A stretch of DNA of 64,000 nucleotides from Pullichristensenella sp002068815 (GTDB lineage: Bacteria; Bacillota; Clostridia; Christensenellales; Aristaeellaceae). The notes under the pieces were generated by a model. That model saw only the letters and a list, made by a program, of their open reading frames with translations. It was not told where the DNA came from and made no database searches. Positions 49,007-58,355 of the stretch are shown here, one piece after another. Numbering within the stretch: the stretch's first letter is position 1; every line of letters begins with the position of its first letter. The stretch is taken from contig JAXGXF010000010.1 of assembly GCA_040772885.1 (NCBI GenBank), positions 1-64,000 on the forward strand, written 5' to 3'. The translations under genes and the position numbers were made by a program.

Positions 49007-49975
49007 ATGCGTCGGGAGAACCCGTTTGTCCGGATGTTCAAGGCGCTTATGAACGACTACAGCATACTGTTCGTGCTGTTGGCGCTGTTCCTGATTTTGA
49101 GCGTGTTCGTCGAGAGCTTCTTCAGGATTTCGAACATCACGAACGTGCTTAGGCAGGTGTCGATGGTGTCGATCGTCGCGGTGGGCATGTTCTTCTGCCT
49201 GATCGGAAACGGCATCGACCTCTCGGCGGGCGCGTGCGTCGGCTTCACCGGCATATTCTTCGCGGACCTGATCGTGAACAAGGGCGTGAACCCGTACGTG
49301 GCGATCGTCATGTGCCTCGCGCTCGGCGCGGTGCTCGGGCTTCTGAACGGCGTATTGACCTCGTACGCGCGGCTGATGCCGTTCGTCGCGACGGTCGGCA
49401 CGATGTCGATCGCCGAGGGTCTCGCGCTCCTTTGGACGAACTCGTATCCGGTCTTGAACCTGCCGCCGCAGATGGAGTACATCGGCCGCGGCTACCTGTT
49501 CAACGTGCCGTTCCCGCTCTACATCGTCGTGGTCGTCTACGTCGTCGCGTACTTCATCACCGAAAAGACGCGCTACGGGCGGTTTCTGTACGCGTCCGGC
49601 GGCAACGGCGACGCGGCGTACCTGTCCGGCATCAACGTAAAGCGGATACGGATGCTCTCCTACGTCGTGTGCTCGATCACGGTCGCGCTCGCGGCGATCA
49701 TACTCTGCGGCCGGCTCGACTCCGCGCAGCCCGCGAACGGCAAGGACTGGGGGTTCAAGGCGATCACCGCCTGCGTGCTCGGCGGCACGTCGATGAACGG
49801 CGGCAAGGGCAAGGTGCTCGGCGTCCTGCTCGGCGCGATCTTCGTCGGCATGCTCAGCAACGGCATGACGCTTCTCAACATCAACTCGAACCTGCAGACC
49901 GTCGCAAACGGCGTGGTGCTCGTCATCGCGGTGGGCATCGACGTGTTCCGCACGAGCAAGGCCAACAGAACGTAG
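49007..49975 (+). CDS. Ribose/xylose-type ABC transporter, permease
   Basis: This 322-aa protein has about eight to ten hydrophobic segments and the RbsC/XylH family signatures GNGIDLSAGACVGFTG (near residue 68), MPFVATVGTMSIAEGLALLW and GNGDAAYLSGINVKRIRM. It forms the membrane channel for a sugar or sugar-like solute. The frame is open far upstream; ATG 49007 gives a normal length, though its ribosome-binding site is close. TTG 48992 is an alternative. The ATPase gene follows after 14 nt. Confidence 0.88.
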   Translation: MRRENPFVRMFKALMNDYSILFVLLALFLILSVFVESFFRISNITNVLRQVSMVSIVAVGMFFCLIGNGIDLSAGACVGFTGIFFADLIVNKGVNPYVAIVMCLALGAVLGLLNGVLTSYARLMPFVATVGTMSIAEGLALLWTNSYPVLNLPPQMEYIGRGYLFNVPFPLYIVVVVYVVAYFITEKTRYGRFLYASGGNGDAAYLSGINVKRIRMLSYVVCSITVALAAIILCGRLDSAQPANGKDWGFKAITACVLGGTSMNGGKGKVLGVLLGAIFVGMLSNGMTLLNINSNLQTVANGVVLVIAVGIDVFRTSKANRT

Positions 49976-49989
49976 TGGGAGGGGTTGGG

Positions 49990-51480
49990 ATGCCGGACGT
50001 TGTATTGCGGATAGAGAACATCTCGAAGAGCTTCCCGGGCGTGAAGGCGCTGAGCGACGTCAGCTTCTCGGTCAACCGCGGCGAGATACACGCGCTGATG
50101 GGCGAGAACGGCGCGGGCAAGTCGACGCTGATTAAAATCCTGTCGGGCGTCAACAGCCTGGAGGGCGGCGCGTTTTACATAAACGGAAAGTCGATGCGCT
50201 TCCAGACGCCGCTCGAGGCGCTCAAGAGCGGCATCAGCGTCGTGCACCAGGAGATCAAGCTCGTCGACACGCTGACCGTCTCGGAGAACATATTCATCGG
50301 CCAGCCGCCGATGACGGGGAGGGGCACCGTCGACTGGAAGAAGCTGCATCGCGACGCGCGGGAGCTGCTCGACAGCATACACGCCGACATCGACGAGCGC
50401 GCGATCGTCGGAAAGCTGTCGATCGCCCGGCAGCAGATGGTCGAGGTATGCAAGGCGCTCTCGCATAAGGCCGAGATCATCATCATGGACGAGCCGTCGG
50501 CGACCTTGACCGACAAGGAATTGACGATGCTCTTCCAGATACTCCGGAATCTCAAGAGCCGCGGCATCACCGTCATCTACATCTCGCACCGGATGGAGGA
50601 GGTCTTTGAGATCTCCGACCGCGTGACGGTGCTGCGCGACGGGCAGCACATACACACCGGCGATATCCGGGAGCTCGACCGCAGGCGGCTGATCGCGATG
50701 ATGGTCGGGCGCGAGCTCGAGAACGAGTACCCGAAGGAGTTCGTCGGCCGCGGCGAGCCGATCCTGGAGGTCAAAAACCTGAACCGCCCCGGGGTGCTCA
50801 AGAACATCAGCCTGACGCTCCACGCGGGCGAGGTGCTCTGCGTCTCCGGGCTCGTCGGCTCCGGCCGGACCGAGTTCGCGCGCACGGTGTTCGGCGCGGA
50901 CCGGGGAAAGGACCAGACCGGCGAGATATGGATTCGCGGGAAGAGGATCGAGATCCGAAGCGTGCAGGACGCGATGCGCGCGGGGATCGCCCTGATCCCG
51001 GAGGACCGCAAGCGGCAGGGGCTCGTGCTCGGGATGTCGGTTCGCGAGAACATCTCGATGGCGAGCATACGCCGCGTGATGCGGGGGCTGCGCATCAGCC
51101 GCAAGCTCGAAAACGCGCTCGCAAAGGAGTTCATACAATCGCTTCGGATCATGACGCCCGACCAGCAGCGCGAGGTCCGGAACCTGTCCGGCGGCAACCA
51201 GCAGAAGGTCGTCATCGCGAAGTGGCTCGCGACGAACGCCGACATCCTGATCCTCGACGAGCCGACGCGCGGCGTAGACGTCGGCGCGAAGGCCGAAATC
51301 TACAAATTGCTCAACGGCTTCACCGCGCAGGGGAAGGGGGTCATCATGATCTCGTCCGAGATGCCCGAGGTGCTGGGCATGTGCGACCGCGTCGTGGTGT
51401 TCCGCGACGGCGCGATCAACGGCGAGTTCACGCGCGACGAGGTCACGCAGGAGAAACTGCTCGACCGCGCAATCCGCTGA
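49990..51480 (+). CDS. Ribose/xylose-type ABC transporter, ATP-binding protein
   Basis: This 496-aa protein contains two ABC domains, the first with Walker A MGENGAGKSTLIK and the atypical signature LSIARQQMVEV, and the second with GLVGSGRTEFAR (degenerate Walker A) and LSGGNQQKVVIAKWL plus ILDEPTRGVDVGAK. This tandem layout is diagnostic for the RbsA/XylG/MglA class. It energises uptake through the permease at 49007. Confidence 0.93.
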   Translation: MPDVVLRIENISKSFPGVKALSDVSFSVNRGEIHALMGENGAGKSTLIKILSGVNSLEGGAFYINGKSMRFQTPLEALKSGISVVHQEIKLVDTLTVSENIFIGQPPMTGRGTVDWKKLHRDARELLDSIHADIDERAIVGKLSIARQQMVEVCKALSHKAEIIIMDEPSATLTDKELTMLFQILRNLKSRGITVIYISHRMEEVFEISDRVTVLRDGQHIHTGDIRELDRRRLIAMMVGRELENEYPKEFVGRGEPILEVKNLNRPGVLKNISLTLHAGEVLCVSGLVGSGRTEFARTVFGADRGKDQTGEIWIRGKRIEIRSVQDAMRAGIALIPEDRKRQGLVLGMSVRENISMASIRRVMRGLRISRKLENALAKEFIQSLRIMTPDQQREVRNLSGGNQQKVVIAKWLATNADILILDEPTRGVDVGAKAEIYKLLNGFTAQGKGVIMISSEMPEVLGMCDRVVVFRDGAINGEFTRDEVTQEKLLDRAIR

Positions 51481-51486
51481 AGTACG

Positions 51487-51502
51487 GGCCGGGCGCCCGG
51501 CC
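51487..51502 (+). other. Perfect palindrome between ATPase and binding-protein genes
   Basis: GGCCGGGCGCCCGGCC is a 16-bp perfect palindrome in the 49-nt spacer, with no T-run. It may stabilise the downstream mRNA or set relative expression. Confidence 0.5.
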
Positions 51503-51529
51503 GGTATATAAAACGAGGAGGAAGAAGAC

Positions 51530-52489
51530 ATGAAGAAAATCCTGACCCTTCTGCTGATCGTCTCGCTGTTGGTGCCCGCGGCGCTGATCGCCACCGCGTC
51601 CGCCGAGACCAAGGGGACGATCGGCCTGGTGCTCGGCTACCGCCGCGACGAATTCTACATGGACCTCGAGAGCCGGTTCCTGTCCGCCGCGCAGGAGGCG
51701 GGCTACGAATTGCTCGTGACCGACACGGACTTCGACATCGCGCGCTCCGTCGCCGCGATCGAGGACTATACCTCGATGGGCGTCGACGCGATCCTCTCCT
51801 GGGGCTCCGCGCAGTTCGTGAGCGCGATCGAGGCCGCGGTCGCCGCGGGCATCCCGGTCGTCTGCTACGACGGCTCGACGCCCAGCGAGCTCGTGACCGC
51901 GAACGTCACCTACGACCCGATCGACGACGGCAACGCCATCGGCCTGTGGGTCAAGGCCTACATCGAGAAGAACTGGCCGGACGAGGAAGTCGAAGTCGCG
52001 ATTCTGGACTTCCCGGCGTCCTCCGAAATCTGCGTCGGCCGCACGAACGCGTTCAAGGCCGTGATCGAGACGATCCCGAACGCGAAGATCGTCGCGCAGA
52101 TGGACGGCAAGGCCTCCCGCGCGGACTCGATGGCCGCCGCGGAGACCATCCTCGAGGCGCACCCGAACGTACGCGTCGCCTACGGCATCAACTTTGACAC
52201 CGTCGCCGGCTTCTACGCCGCGCTCGAGGGCCGCGGCAAGACCGACTGCATCTGCGTCTCCAGCGGCAGCTGGGGCGAGGAGGCGATCAACTTCTTGGTC
52301 GAGGACCACCCGCAGTACAAGGCGTTTACGCTGATGAACCCGTGGGATATGGCCGACGCGTCCGTGCAGGCCGCCGTCGATGCGATCGAGGGCAAGGAGG
52401 TCGTCTACAACCAGGCGATGATCGCCAAGACCTACGACGCCTCGAACATCTCCGAGCTCGACTACAAGCTGATCATCGAGAGCCGCTGA
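51530..52489 (+). CDS. Sugar-type ABC transporter, substrate-binding protein
   Basis: This 319-aa protein has a signal peptide (LTLLLIVSLLVPAALIATASA, cleavage likely after ASA; given as residues 5-25), then a periplasmic-binding fold of the ribose/LacI type: GTIGLVLGYRRDEFYMDLES, GVDAILSWGSAQ, GIPVVCYDGS and NFDTVAGFYAALEGRG. No lipobox cysteine is present. GGAGG precedes the ATG. Unlike most operons of this class the binding protein comes last. Ligand unknown; a sugar, polyol or inositol-like compound is likely. Confidence 0.88.
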   Translation: MKKILTLLLIVSLLVPAALIATASAETKGTIGLVLGYRRDEFYMDLESRFLSAAQEAGYELLVTDTDFDIARSVAAIEDYTSMGVDAILSWGSAQFVSAIEAAVAAGIPVVCYDGSTPSELVTANVTYDPIDDGNAIGLWVKAYIEKNWPDEEVEVAILDFPASSEICVGRTNAFKAVIETIPNAKIVAQMDGKASRADSMAAAETILEAHPNVRVAYGINFDTVAGFYAALEGRGKTDCICVSSGSWGEEAINFLVEDHPQYKAFTLMNPWDMADASVQAAVDAIEGKEVVYNQAMIAKTYDASNISELDYKLIIESR

Positions 52490-52507
52490 CATTTCCGACC
52501 GCCTTTC

Positions 52508-52541
52508 GAGCCGCCGCCCACAGCGGCGGCTCGGATTGCTT
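52508..52541 (+). terminator. Hairpin after the binding-protein gene, probable terminator
   Basis: GAGCCGCCGC (52508-52517), loop CCACA, GCGGCGGCTC (52523-52532), followed by GGATTGCTTTT. The stem is strong and the tail is weak, so read-through into the regulatory genes is possible. Confidence 0.55.
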
Positions 52542-52564
52542 TTCCGGGGTCCGAATGCTATAAT
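52536..52564 (+). promoter_or_regulatory. Promoter of the YesM/YesN genes
   Basis: TTGCTT (52536-52541), a 17-nt spacer and TATAAT (52559-52564), 20 nt before the start codon. Confidence 0.7.
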
Positions 52565-52583
52565 GACGCGAGGGGGAAGCGGC

Positions 52584-54341
52584 ATGCCAAACGGCTCGAT
52601 CAAGAGGGGCTATTCGCTCAGGCGGCAGCTGATGCTGCGCTTTATGGCGATTTCGCTGATCCCCGTCGTGGTGGTCGGCGTGTTTTCGCTGTGGTCGACT
52701 TCGTATTTCGGGCTGCAGGAGAAGGTCGCGACCGAGACGGCGGATGTGCACACGGTCATCGCGCTTCTGAACACGGAGCTGATGTACGTGCGCGAGGCCG
52801 GCATCAAGACGCAGTACATCGAGCTCGTGCAGCAAGTGCTCGAGCGCGAGCGGACCGACGCGGGCTTCCAGCCCGACGAGAACGAGCGCCACCGCATGCG
52901 CGCGGAGCTCATGGCCACCTTGAGCGAGAACAAGGTGCACTCGATCTACGTGTACGGCATGCGCGGAAACGTCTACACGAGCCAGCCCACGGTGCTGCTG
53001 GGCTACGAGAAGATTTCCGCGTACGACTGGTACCGGGAGGGCGTGGCGTCCGGCCGGAACTACTTCTGGGGCGAGCCGGTCCGCTTGAACAGCGTCTGGG
53101 TGCTGCCGTACGTGCGCAGGATCACCGACCCGACGAACCGAATTTTGCTCGGCTACTCGGTTACGAACCTCTACGAGAGCATATTGACCAGCAGCTACAT
53201 CTCGCACGGCGACGTATACGTGCTCTCCGACGACGGCACGATACTCTCCGCGAGCGACAAGTCCGAGATCGGGCAGAATTTCTACGAGGCGAACGGCATC
53301 TCCGGCGCGCTCTTAGACGGGCGCACCGGCTACGCGAACGTCCGCGGCAAGGGCCCGCGCACCTACGCCGTGTTCAGCCGCAACACGTTCGCGAACCCGT
53401 CTCTTGCGAAGCTCTTCGTCTACAACAACTCCCAGATCATCGACAACATGCTCATCATGACGGGCGTGACGTCCGCGTCGTGCATCGTCGTGTGCGCGTT
53501 TCTGTCGGCGTATCTGTCAAAGCGGTTCGTCCGGCCGCTTCGCAAGATTCGCGAGACCGTCGACCGCATGCGGCTCGGGGAACTGAGCGCGCCGATGCAC
53601 CCGCGGACCGACGACGAGATCGGCATGCTGATGGACAGCTTCAACAACATGTCGGCGAGATTGCAGGCGTCGCTCGAGGAGATACAGCGGATCAACGAGA
53701 TGCGGCGCCGCGCCGAGTACCGCGCGATCGAATTGCAGATCAACCCGCACTTCCTCTACAACACGCTGTCCCTGATCATCTACCTCGCCGACGCCGGCGA
53801 GGCGGACAAGGTCAAACAGGTGTCCTCGGCGCTCTCGACGCTGTTTCGCATCAGCGTCAACCGCGGCCGGGAGCTCGTGCGCATCGCGGAGGAGATCAGC
53901 CACCTGCGCTGCTACATGGACATACTCTCGGTTCGGCATCAGGGCGAGTTCAAGTACGTGCTCGATGTCGACCCGGCGATATTGGAATACTACACGATCA
54001 AGATCATATTGCAGCCGCTCGTCGAAAACGCGATACAGCACGGCATACGCGACAACATGATCGCCGACGGGTTCATCCGCGTGACCGCCCACGCAGAAAA
54101 CGGGCGAGTGATCTTCGAGATCATGGACAACGGCGACATCCCGGCCTCCAGGATCGAGGAGATGAACGCCGCGCTCCGGGACTACGGCAGCGCGCAGAAT
54201 TTCGGCATCGGCATGCGCAACGTCGACAGCCGCATCCGGATGTTCTTCAAGGGCGACTACGGGCTCTCCTATCAGAAGCGCGGGGAGTTCACCGTCGCGC
54301 ACATCGAGATTCCGGTGCTCGAGGAGGACCGCTATGTATAA
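52584..54341 (+). CDS. YesM-type sensor histidine kinase
   Basis: This 585-aa protein has a membrane segment near residues 16-40, a large extracellular sensor domain (about 40-290), a second membrane segment (about 293-315), a HAMP domain, the LytS/YesM-type H-box LQINPHFLYNTL with His389, and an ATPase domain with LQPLVENAIQHGI and FGIGMRNVDSRI. ATG 52584 follows GGGGGA. It overlaps the response regulator gene by 8 nt. Such pairs typically sense an extracellular sugar or bound solute-binding protein and activate nearby transport genes. Confidence 0.92.
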   Translation: MPNGSIKRGYSLRRQLMLRFMAISLIPVVVVGVFSLWSTSYFGLQEKVATETADVHTVIALLNTELMYVREAGIKTQYIELVQQVLERERTDAGFQPDENERHRMRAELMATLSENKVHSIYVYGMRGNVYTSQPTVLLGYEKISAYDWYREGVASGRNYFWGEPVRLNSVWVLPYVRRITDPTNRILLGYSVTNLYESILTSSYISHGDVYVLSDDGTILSASDKSEIGQNFYEANGISGALLDGRTGYANVRGKGPRTYAVFSRNTFANPSLAKLFVYNNSQIIDNMLIMTGVTSASCIVVCAFLSAYLSKRFVRPLRKIRETVDRMRLGELSAPMHPRTDDEIGMLMDSFNNMSARLQASLEEIQRINEMRRRAEYRAIELQINPHFLYNTLSLIIYLADAGEADKVKQVSSALSTLFRISVNRGRELVRIAEEISHLRCYMDILSVRHQGEFKYVLDVDPAILEYYTIKIILQPLVENAIQHGIRDNMIADGFIRVTAHAENGRVIFEIMDNGDIPASRIEEMNAALRDYGSAQNFGIGMRNVDSRIRMFFKGDYGLSYQKRGEFTVAHIEIPVLEEDRYV

Positions 54342-55927
54342 GTTTCTCGTCGTCGAGGACGAGCCGTACGCGCGCAACTGCGTCCAGTCGATCCTGACCG
54401 AGCTCAACGGCGGCGGCGTCTACCTCGCCGAGAACGGCGCGGCGGCGCTCCATGCCGTCGAGCGCGAGGGGATCGACGCGGTGATCACCGACATACAGAT
54501 GCCGGTGATGGACGGCATCGAGCTGATCCGGCAGTTGAACAAGAACCGCGAGCGCGTCGTCGTCGCGGTGTTGAGCGGGCACGACGAGTTCGCCTACGTG
54601 CAGGCCGCGGTCGAGTACTCCGCGCTCGACTACGTGCTCAAGCCCTTCGACCGCGACGCCGTCGCGAAGCTCTACTACAAGATGGTGCGCAAGCTCCGCG
54701 CGAAGACGAACCTCGATCAGGAGATCGCGAGCCTGATGCTGGCGCTCGAGCAGGATACGGCCGTTCATCAAGCAGCGGTTCTTTCTCGACCTGATCGGCG
54801 GAAATGCCGACGGAGCGCGCATCGAGGAGATGCGCGACTACCTGAACCTCAACCTCTCCGACCGGCCTCTGCGCCTCTGCCTGATCGAGGTCGACGAGCG
54901 CGAATCGGAATTGCGCTCCGCCGACGGCCAGTCGAAGTTCTGCCTGTACAACATCTTGGAGGTCATCGGCCGCATCGCCGGCGAGTGGCCGTTTTCGGAC
55001 TGCTTCGACGTCTCGAGCAACGCGCTTGCGGTCGTCTGGAGCCCGCCGGACGGCGCGCGCGACGCGGCGGAGCTGTTGGACAGCCTCGAGCTCCTCATCA
55101 ACGAATTGAACTCGCTCTACGGGGTCGTTTTGAACGTCGCCCTGAGCGCCCCGGTCGCCGGCGCGCTCGAGGCGCAGCACGCCTACGAGGAGGCGCGCGC
55201 GGCGCTTCGGTACAAGCTGATCCACGGCTCCGGCCAGATCTTCGACGGCGCGCGGCTGAACCGCGGCGGCGCGGGCTACGAGAATCTGCCCGACGCGCGG
55301 CAGATCGTCGAGGCGGTGTGGCGCAACGCGCCGGAGGACGCGCTTCGCCTGCTCTCCGGCGCGTTTTCGGAGATCGGCCGAGACGCCGAGCGGTTCGGCG
55401 TCGCGACCGTCAACCTGTTTTTGCAGAAGATACTGACCGACTGCCTGATCATACTCGACCGGGAGTGCGGGGGCGTCGAGGAACTGAACCGCGGGATGGG
55501 CGTCAACTGCGTGGATTTCCGCGCGTCCGAGTGCTCGCGCGCCGAGGCGCGGGCGTTCTTCGAGCGTTTGATCCCGGAGATTTGCGCGGAGATTTCGCGC
55601 GACCGCTTAAACGAGCGCAAGAAGATCATACTGCGGGCAAAGCAGGTGATCGCGGAGAAGTACGGCACGCCGCTGGGCGTCGAGAGCCTCGCGAACGAAT
55701 TTCACTTTTCCAAAAATTACTTCGGGCAGATGTTCAAGGCAGAGACCGGCATGAGCGTCAACGAGTACCTGAGCCTGCACCGCATACAGCGCGCGAAGGA
55801 GCTGCTGCTCGAGAAGAAGTACAAGATGTACCAGATCGCGGAGATGGTCGGCTTCAGCGACCAGCAGTACTTCGCGAAGGTGTTCAAGCGCATCGTCGGC
55901 TGCATGCCGTCGGAGTACCAGCGTTGA
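54334..55927 (+). pseudogene. YesN-type response regulator (AraC output), frameshifted
   Basis: The first frame, from ATG 54334, encodes a receiver domain with Asp53 in VITDIQMPVMDG and lysine in YVLKPFDRDA. It reads correctly to about LALEQD at 54756. The family sequence then continues in the +1 frame (RPFIKQRFFLDLIGGN from 54758) through a middle domain to an AraC-type helix-turn-helix (VESLANEFHFSKNYFGQMFK and MVGFSDQQYFAKVFKR) ending at 55927. One extra base, or two missing, near 54745-54760 explains both. It could be a real mutation, a sequencing error or, less likely, programmed frameshifting. If intact it would be the partner of the YesM kinase. Confidence 0.85.
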
Positions 55928-56098
55928 CGGCCCGCCATGCCACAAAATTGCGCCGCCCGGCCCTCCGCGCCCCCGGCCGCGGGCGGTTCGGCGGGGGCCG
56001 GAAGGTTAATATCGTCGTAATTTGACTTAAAATTGTCTATTGCATCTTCGGCGCTTCTGTACCAGAATGGAAGCAGCATTTGACCGGGAGTGGACAGC

Positions 56099-57229
56099 AT
56101 GAACAATCGAAAACTGAAGGTCGCGATCATAAGCGCAGGCATGATCGCGAACGCCGCGCACATCCCCGCCTACCGGAACATGGCGGACGAGGTGGAGATC
56201 GCCGCGGTGTGCGATATAAACGCCGAGGCCGCGCGCCAGACGGCCGCGAGGCACGGCATCCCGGGCGTCTACGAGGACGCGGAGGAGATGCTCTCGCGCG
56301 AGAGGCCCGACCTCGTCAGCGTCTGCACGTCGAACGCGGCGCATCTGCCGATGGCGAAGCTCGCGCTCGAGCACGGCGCGAACGTGATCTGCGAAAAGCC
56401 GCTCGGCACGAGCTACCTCGACGCGCGCGAGGCGTACGATGTCGCCGGAAGGATGGACAAAATCCTTGTAGCGTGCCAGTCGGCGCGGTTCACGCCGGAG
56501 CACCTCGACGCGCACCAACTCGCGCGGGAGGGCGCGCTCGGAGACGTCTATTTCGCCGAGATCAGCCGCGTTCGGCGCAGGGGCGTGCCGACATGGGGGA
56601 ACTTCCACCGGAAGGATATCAACCTCGGCGGCGCGTTCTGCGACATCGGCGTGCACGTGCTCGACGCGGCGCTGTGGATCATGGGAAACCCGAGGATGGC
56701 CTCGGTGACCGGCGTGTCCGGAAACCGGCTGACGCGCAAGGGCGAGTGCCTCGTCACGAGCCTTGCGGAAGCCGGCGCGCCGCTCGGCCGGTTCGGGGCG
56801 AAGTGCGCGTATGCGCCGGACGAGTTCGAGACCGAGGAGTTCGCCGCGGGCTCGGTGCGGTTTGAGAACGGCGCGATGCTGAACTTCAAGGTCGCGTGGG
56901 CGCTGAACCTGCCCAACAGCGCGTCGATGAGCATCGTCGGCGACCGCGCGGGGCTCCTCCTCCCGGAGTTCAAGCTGATCGCGACGATGGGAAAGTACCA
57001 GGCGGACGTCGAGCCGCGCCGCTTCAACGAGGAGCGAGCGTACCGCGACAAGCCGTTCAGCGGCCACTGGCACCTCGTCGAGAACGTCGTCAACCACCTG
57101 CGCGGGCGCGAGGAGCTTGTGATCCAGCCCGAGGAGACGCTCAACGTGACCGCCGTCATCGACGCGTTCTACCGCTCGGCGGAATTGAAGCGCGAGGTGG
57201 CGTTCAAAGAGATCGAGGCGCGCCCGTGA
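56099..57229 (+). CDS. Gfo/Idh/MocA-family oxidoreductase (first)
   Basis: This 376-aa protein has an N-terminal Rossmann domain (KVAIISAGMIANAAHIPAY; VCDINAEAARQTAARHG), the catalytic lysine motif VICEKPLGTS near residue 98 and the second-domain helix GGAFCDIGVHVLDAALWIMG. Members oxidise or epimerise sugars, inositols or their derivatives with NAD(P). ATG 56099 follows GGGAG at 8 nt. The next oxidoreductase starts in its stop codon (GTGA). No strong promoter was seen in the 171-nt GC-rich space before it. Confidence 0.88.
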   Translation: MNNRKLKVAIISAGMIANAAHIPAYRNMADEVEIAAVCDINAEAARQTAARHGIPGVYEDAEEMLSRERPDLVSVCTSNAAHLPMAKLALEHGANVICEKPLGTSYLDAREAYDVAGRMDKILVACQSARFTPEHLDAHQLAREGALGDVYFAEISRVRRRGVPTWGNFHRKDINLGGAFCDIGVHVLDAALWIMGNPRMASVTGVSGNRLTRKGECLVTSLAEAGAPLGRFGAKCAYAPDEFETEEFAAGSVRFENGAMLNFKVAWALNLPNSASMSIVGDRAGLLLPEFKLIATMGKYQADVEPRRFNEERAYRDKPFSGHWHLVENVVNHLRGREELVIQPEETLNVTAVIDAFYRSAELKREVAFKEIEARP

Positions 57230-58353
57230 GCGGCAGACTCAAGGCCGTCGTCATCGGCGCGGCGCACGTGCACATACTCGAGGTGTGCAAGTACGTGAGC
57301 GACTGTGAGCACATGGAGCTCGCCGCCGTCGCGGACGCGGAGCCGTTTGACCCGTCGGACCTCGAGGGCGCGAAGCCCTACAGCCGGCGGTGGAATTTCG
57401 ACTATGTCCGGCGCTACGGCGCGACCGTCTACGGGGACTACCGGCAGATGCTCGACGAGATAAGGCCCGACCTCGCGTTCATCACGACCGAGAACGCGAA
57501 GCACGTCGACGTGTTCTGCGAGGTCGCGAAGCGCGGCATCGCGGCGAGCATCGAAAAGCCGCTCGCGCGCGACTACCGGGAGGCGCTTCAAATCGCCAAG
57601 ATCGCCAGGGAGACCGGCGCGGAGGCGTTCGTCAACTGGCCGATCGCGTGGCGGCAGTGGCTGTACCAGATGAAGGCCGCGCTCGATTCCGGGAAGATGG
57701 GGAAGCTGATCAAGGTCCGCCACCTCGCGGGGCAGACGGGCCCGGTCGGGCCGGGGGCCGTGCACCGGGGCAGCGGCGACACGCGCGCGGAGGACATGAC
57801 GCCCGAGGAAAAGTCGAAGATGTGGTGGTATCGCGCGCATGCGGGCGGCGGCGCGTTTCTCGACATGTGCTGCTACGGCAGCATGGTGAGCGTGTGGTTC
57901 AGCTCTGAGCCGTGCCGCTCGGTCGCCGCGGTGGACGGCAACTTCGCGCACGGGTTCTCGGACGTCGAGGACAACGGCGCGATGCTCTTGCGGTTTCCGT
58001 CGAGCGTCGCCGTCGTCGAGGGCACGTGGACGACGCCCGCTTTGGCGCTGCCCGCGGGGCCGGAGATTTACTGCACCGGGGGCGCCATTCTGGGCGAGCG
58101 GCATGCGGGCGGCGTCCGCGTGAAGCTCGTCGGGCTTATGGGCGACATAACCTACCTCGACCCGCCGGAGACCGACCCCGCGCTCTCAAACATGGCGTGC
58201 GCGTTCTCCGCATACCGGCTCGACGGGCGCGAGATGCCGCGGATCGTCCGGCTCGACGAAAACCTGCGCGCGATGGCGGTGCTCGACGCGGGGCTGCGCG
58301 CGGCGAAGAGCGGGAAGGCCGAGCCCGTCGACGCGGCCGCGTGGGGGGTCTGA
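57226..58353 (+). CDS. Gfo/Idh/MocA-family oxidoreductase (second)
   Basis: This 375-aa protein has a Rossmann start AVVIGAAHVHILEVC in which the usual glycine-rich loop is altered, the catalytic lysine motif AASIEKPLARDYREA and GGGAFLDMCCYGSMVSVWF in the second domain. The start is GTG 57226, overlapping the preceding TGA. Two different Gfo/Idh/MocA enzymes in tandem are typical of multi-step sugar or cyclitol oxidation-reduction pathways. The activase gene follows after 2 nt. Confidence 0.85.
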   Translation: MSGRLKAVVIGAAHVHILEVCKYVSDCEHMELAAVADAEPFDPSDLEGAKPYSRRWNFDYVRRYGATVYGDYRQMLDEIRPDLAFITTENAKHVDVFCEVAKRGIAASIEKPLARDYREALQIAKIARETGAEAFVNWPIAWRQWLYQMKAALDSGKMGKLIKVRHLAGQTGPVGPGAVHRGSGDTRAEDMTPEEKSKMWWYRAHAGGGAFLDMCCYGSMVSVWFSSEPCRSVAAVDGNFAHGFSDVEDNGAMLLRFPSSVAVVEGTWTTPALALPAGPEIYCTGGAILGERHAGGVRVKLVGLMGDITYLDPPETDPALSNMACAFSAYRLDGREMPRIVRLDENLRAMAVLDAGLRAAKSGKAEPVDAAAWGV

Positions 58354-58355
58354 CA

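Noticed and set aside
54334..54840. Programmed ribosomal frameshift in the YesN gene
   Set aside because: No slippery heptamer or following pseudoknot is evident at 54745-54760; mutation or sequencing error is simpler.
55928..56098. Terminator or separate promoter before the first Gfo/Idh/MocA gene
   Set aside because: GC-rich inverted segments exist but none is followed by a T-run, and TTGACT near 56023 has no matching -10 box at proper spacing.
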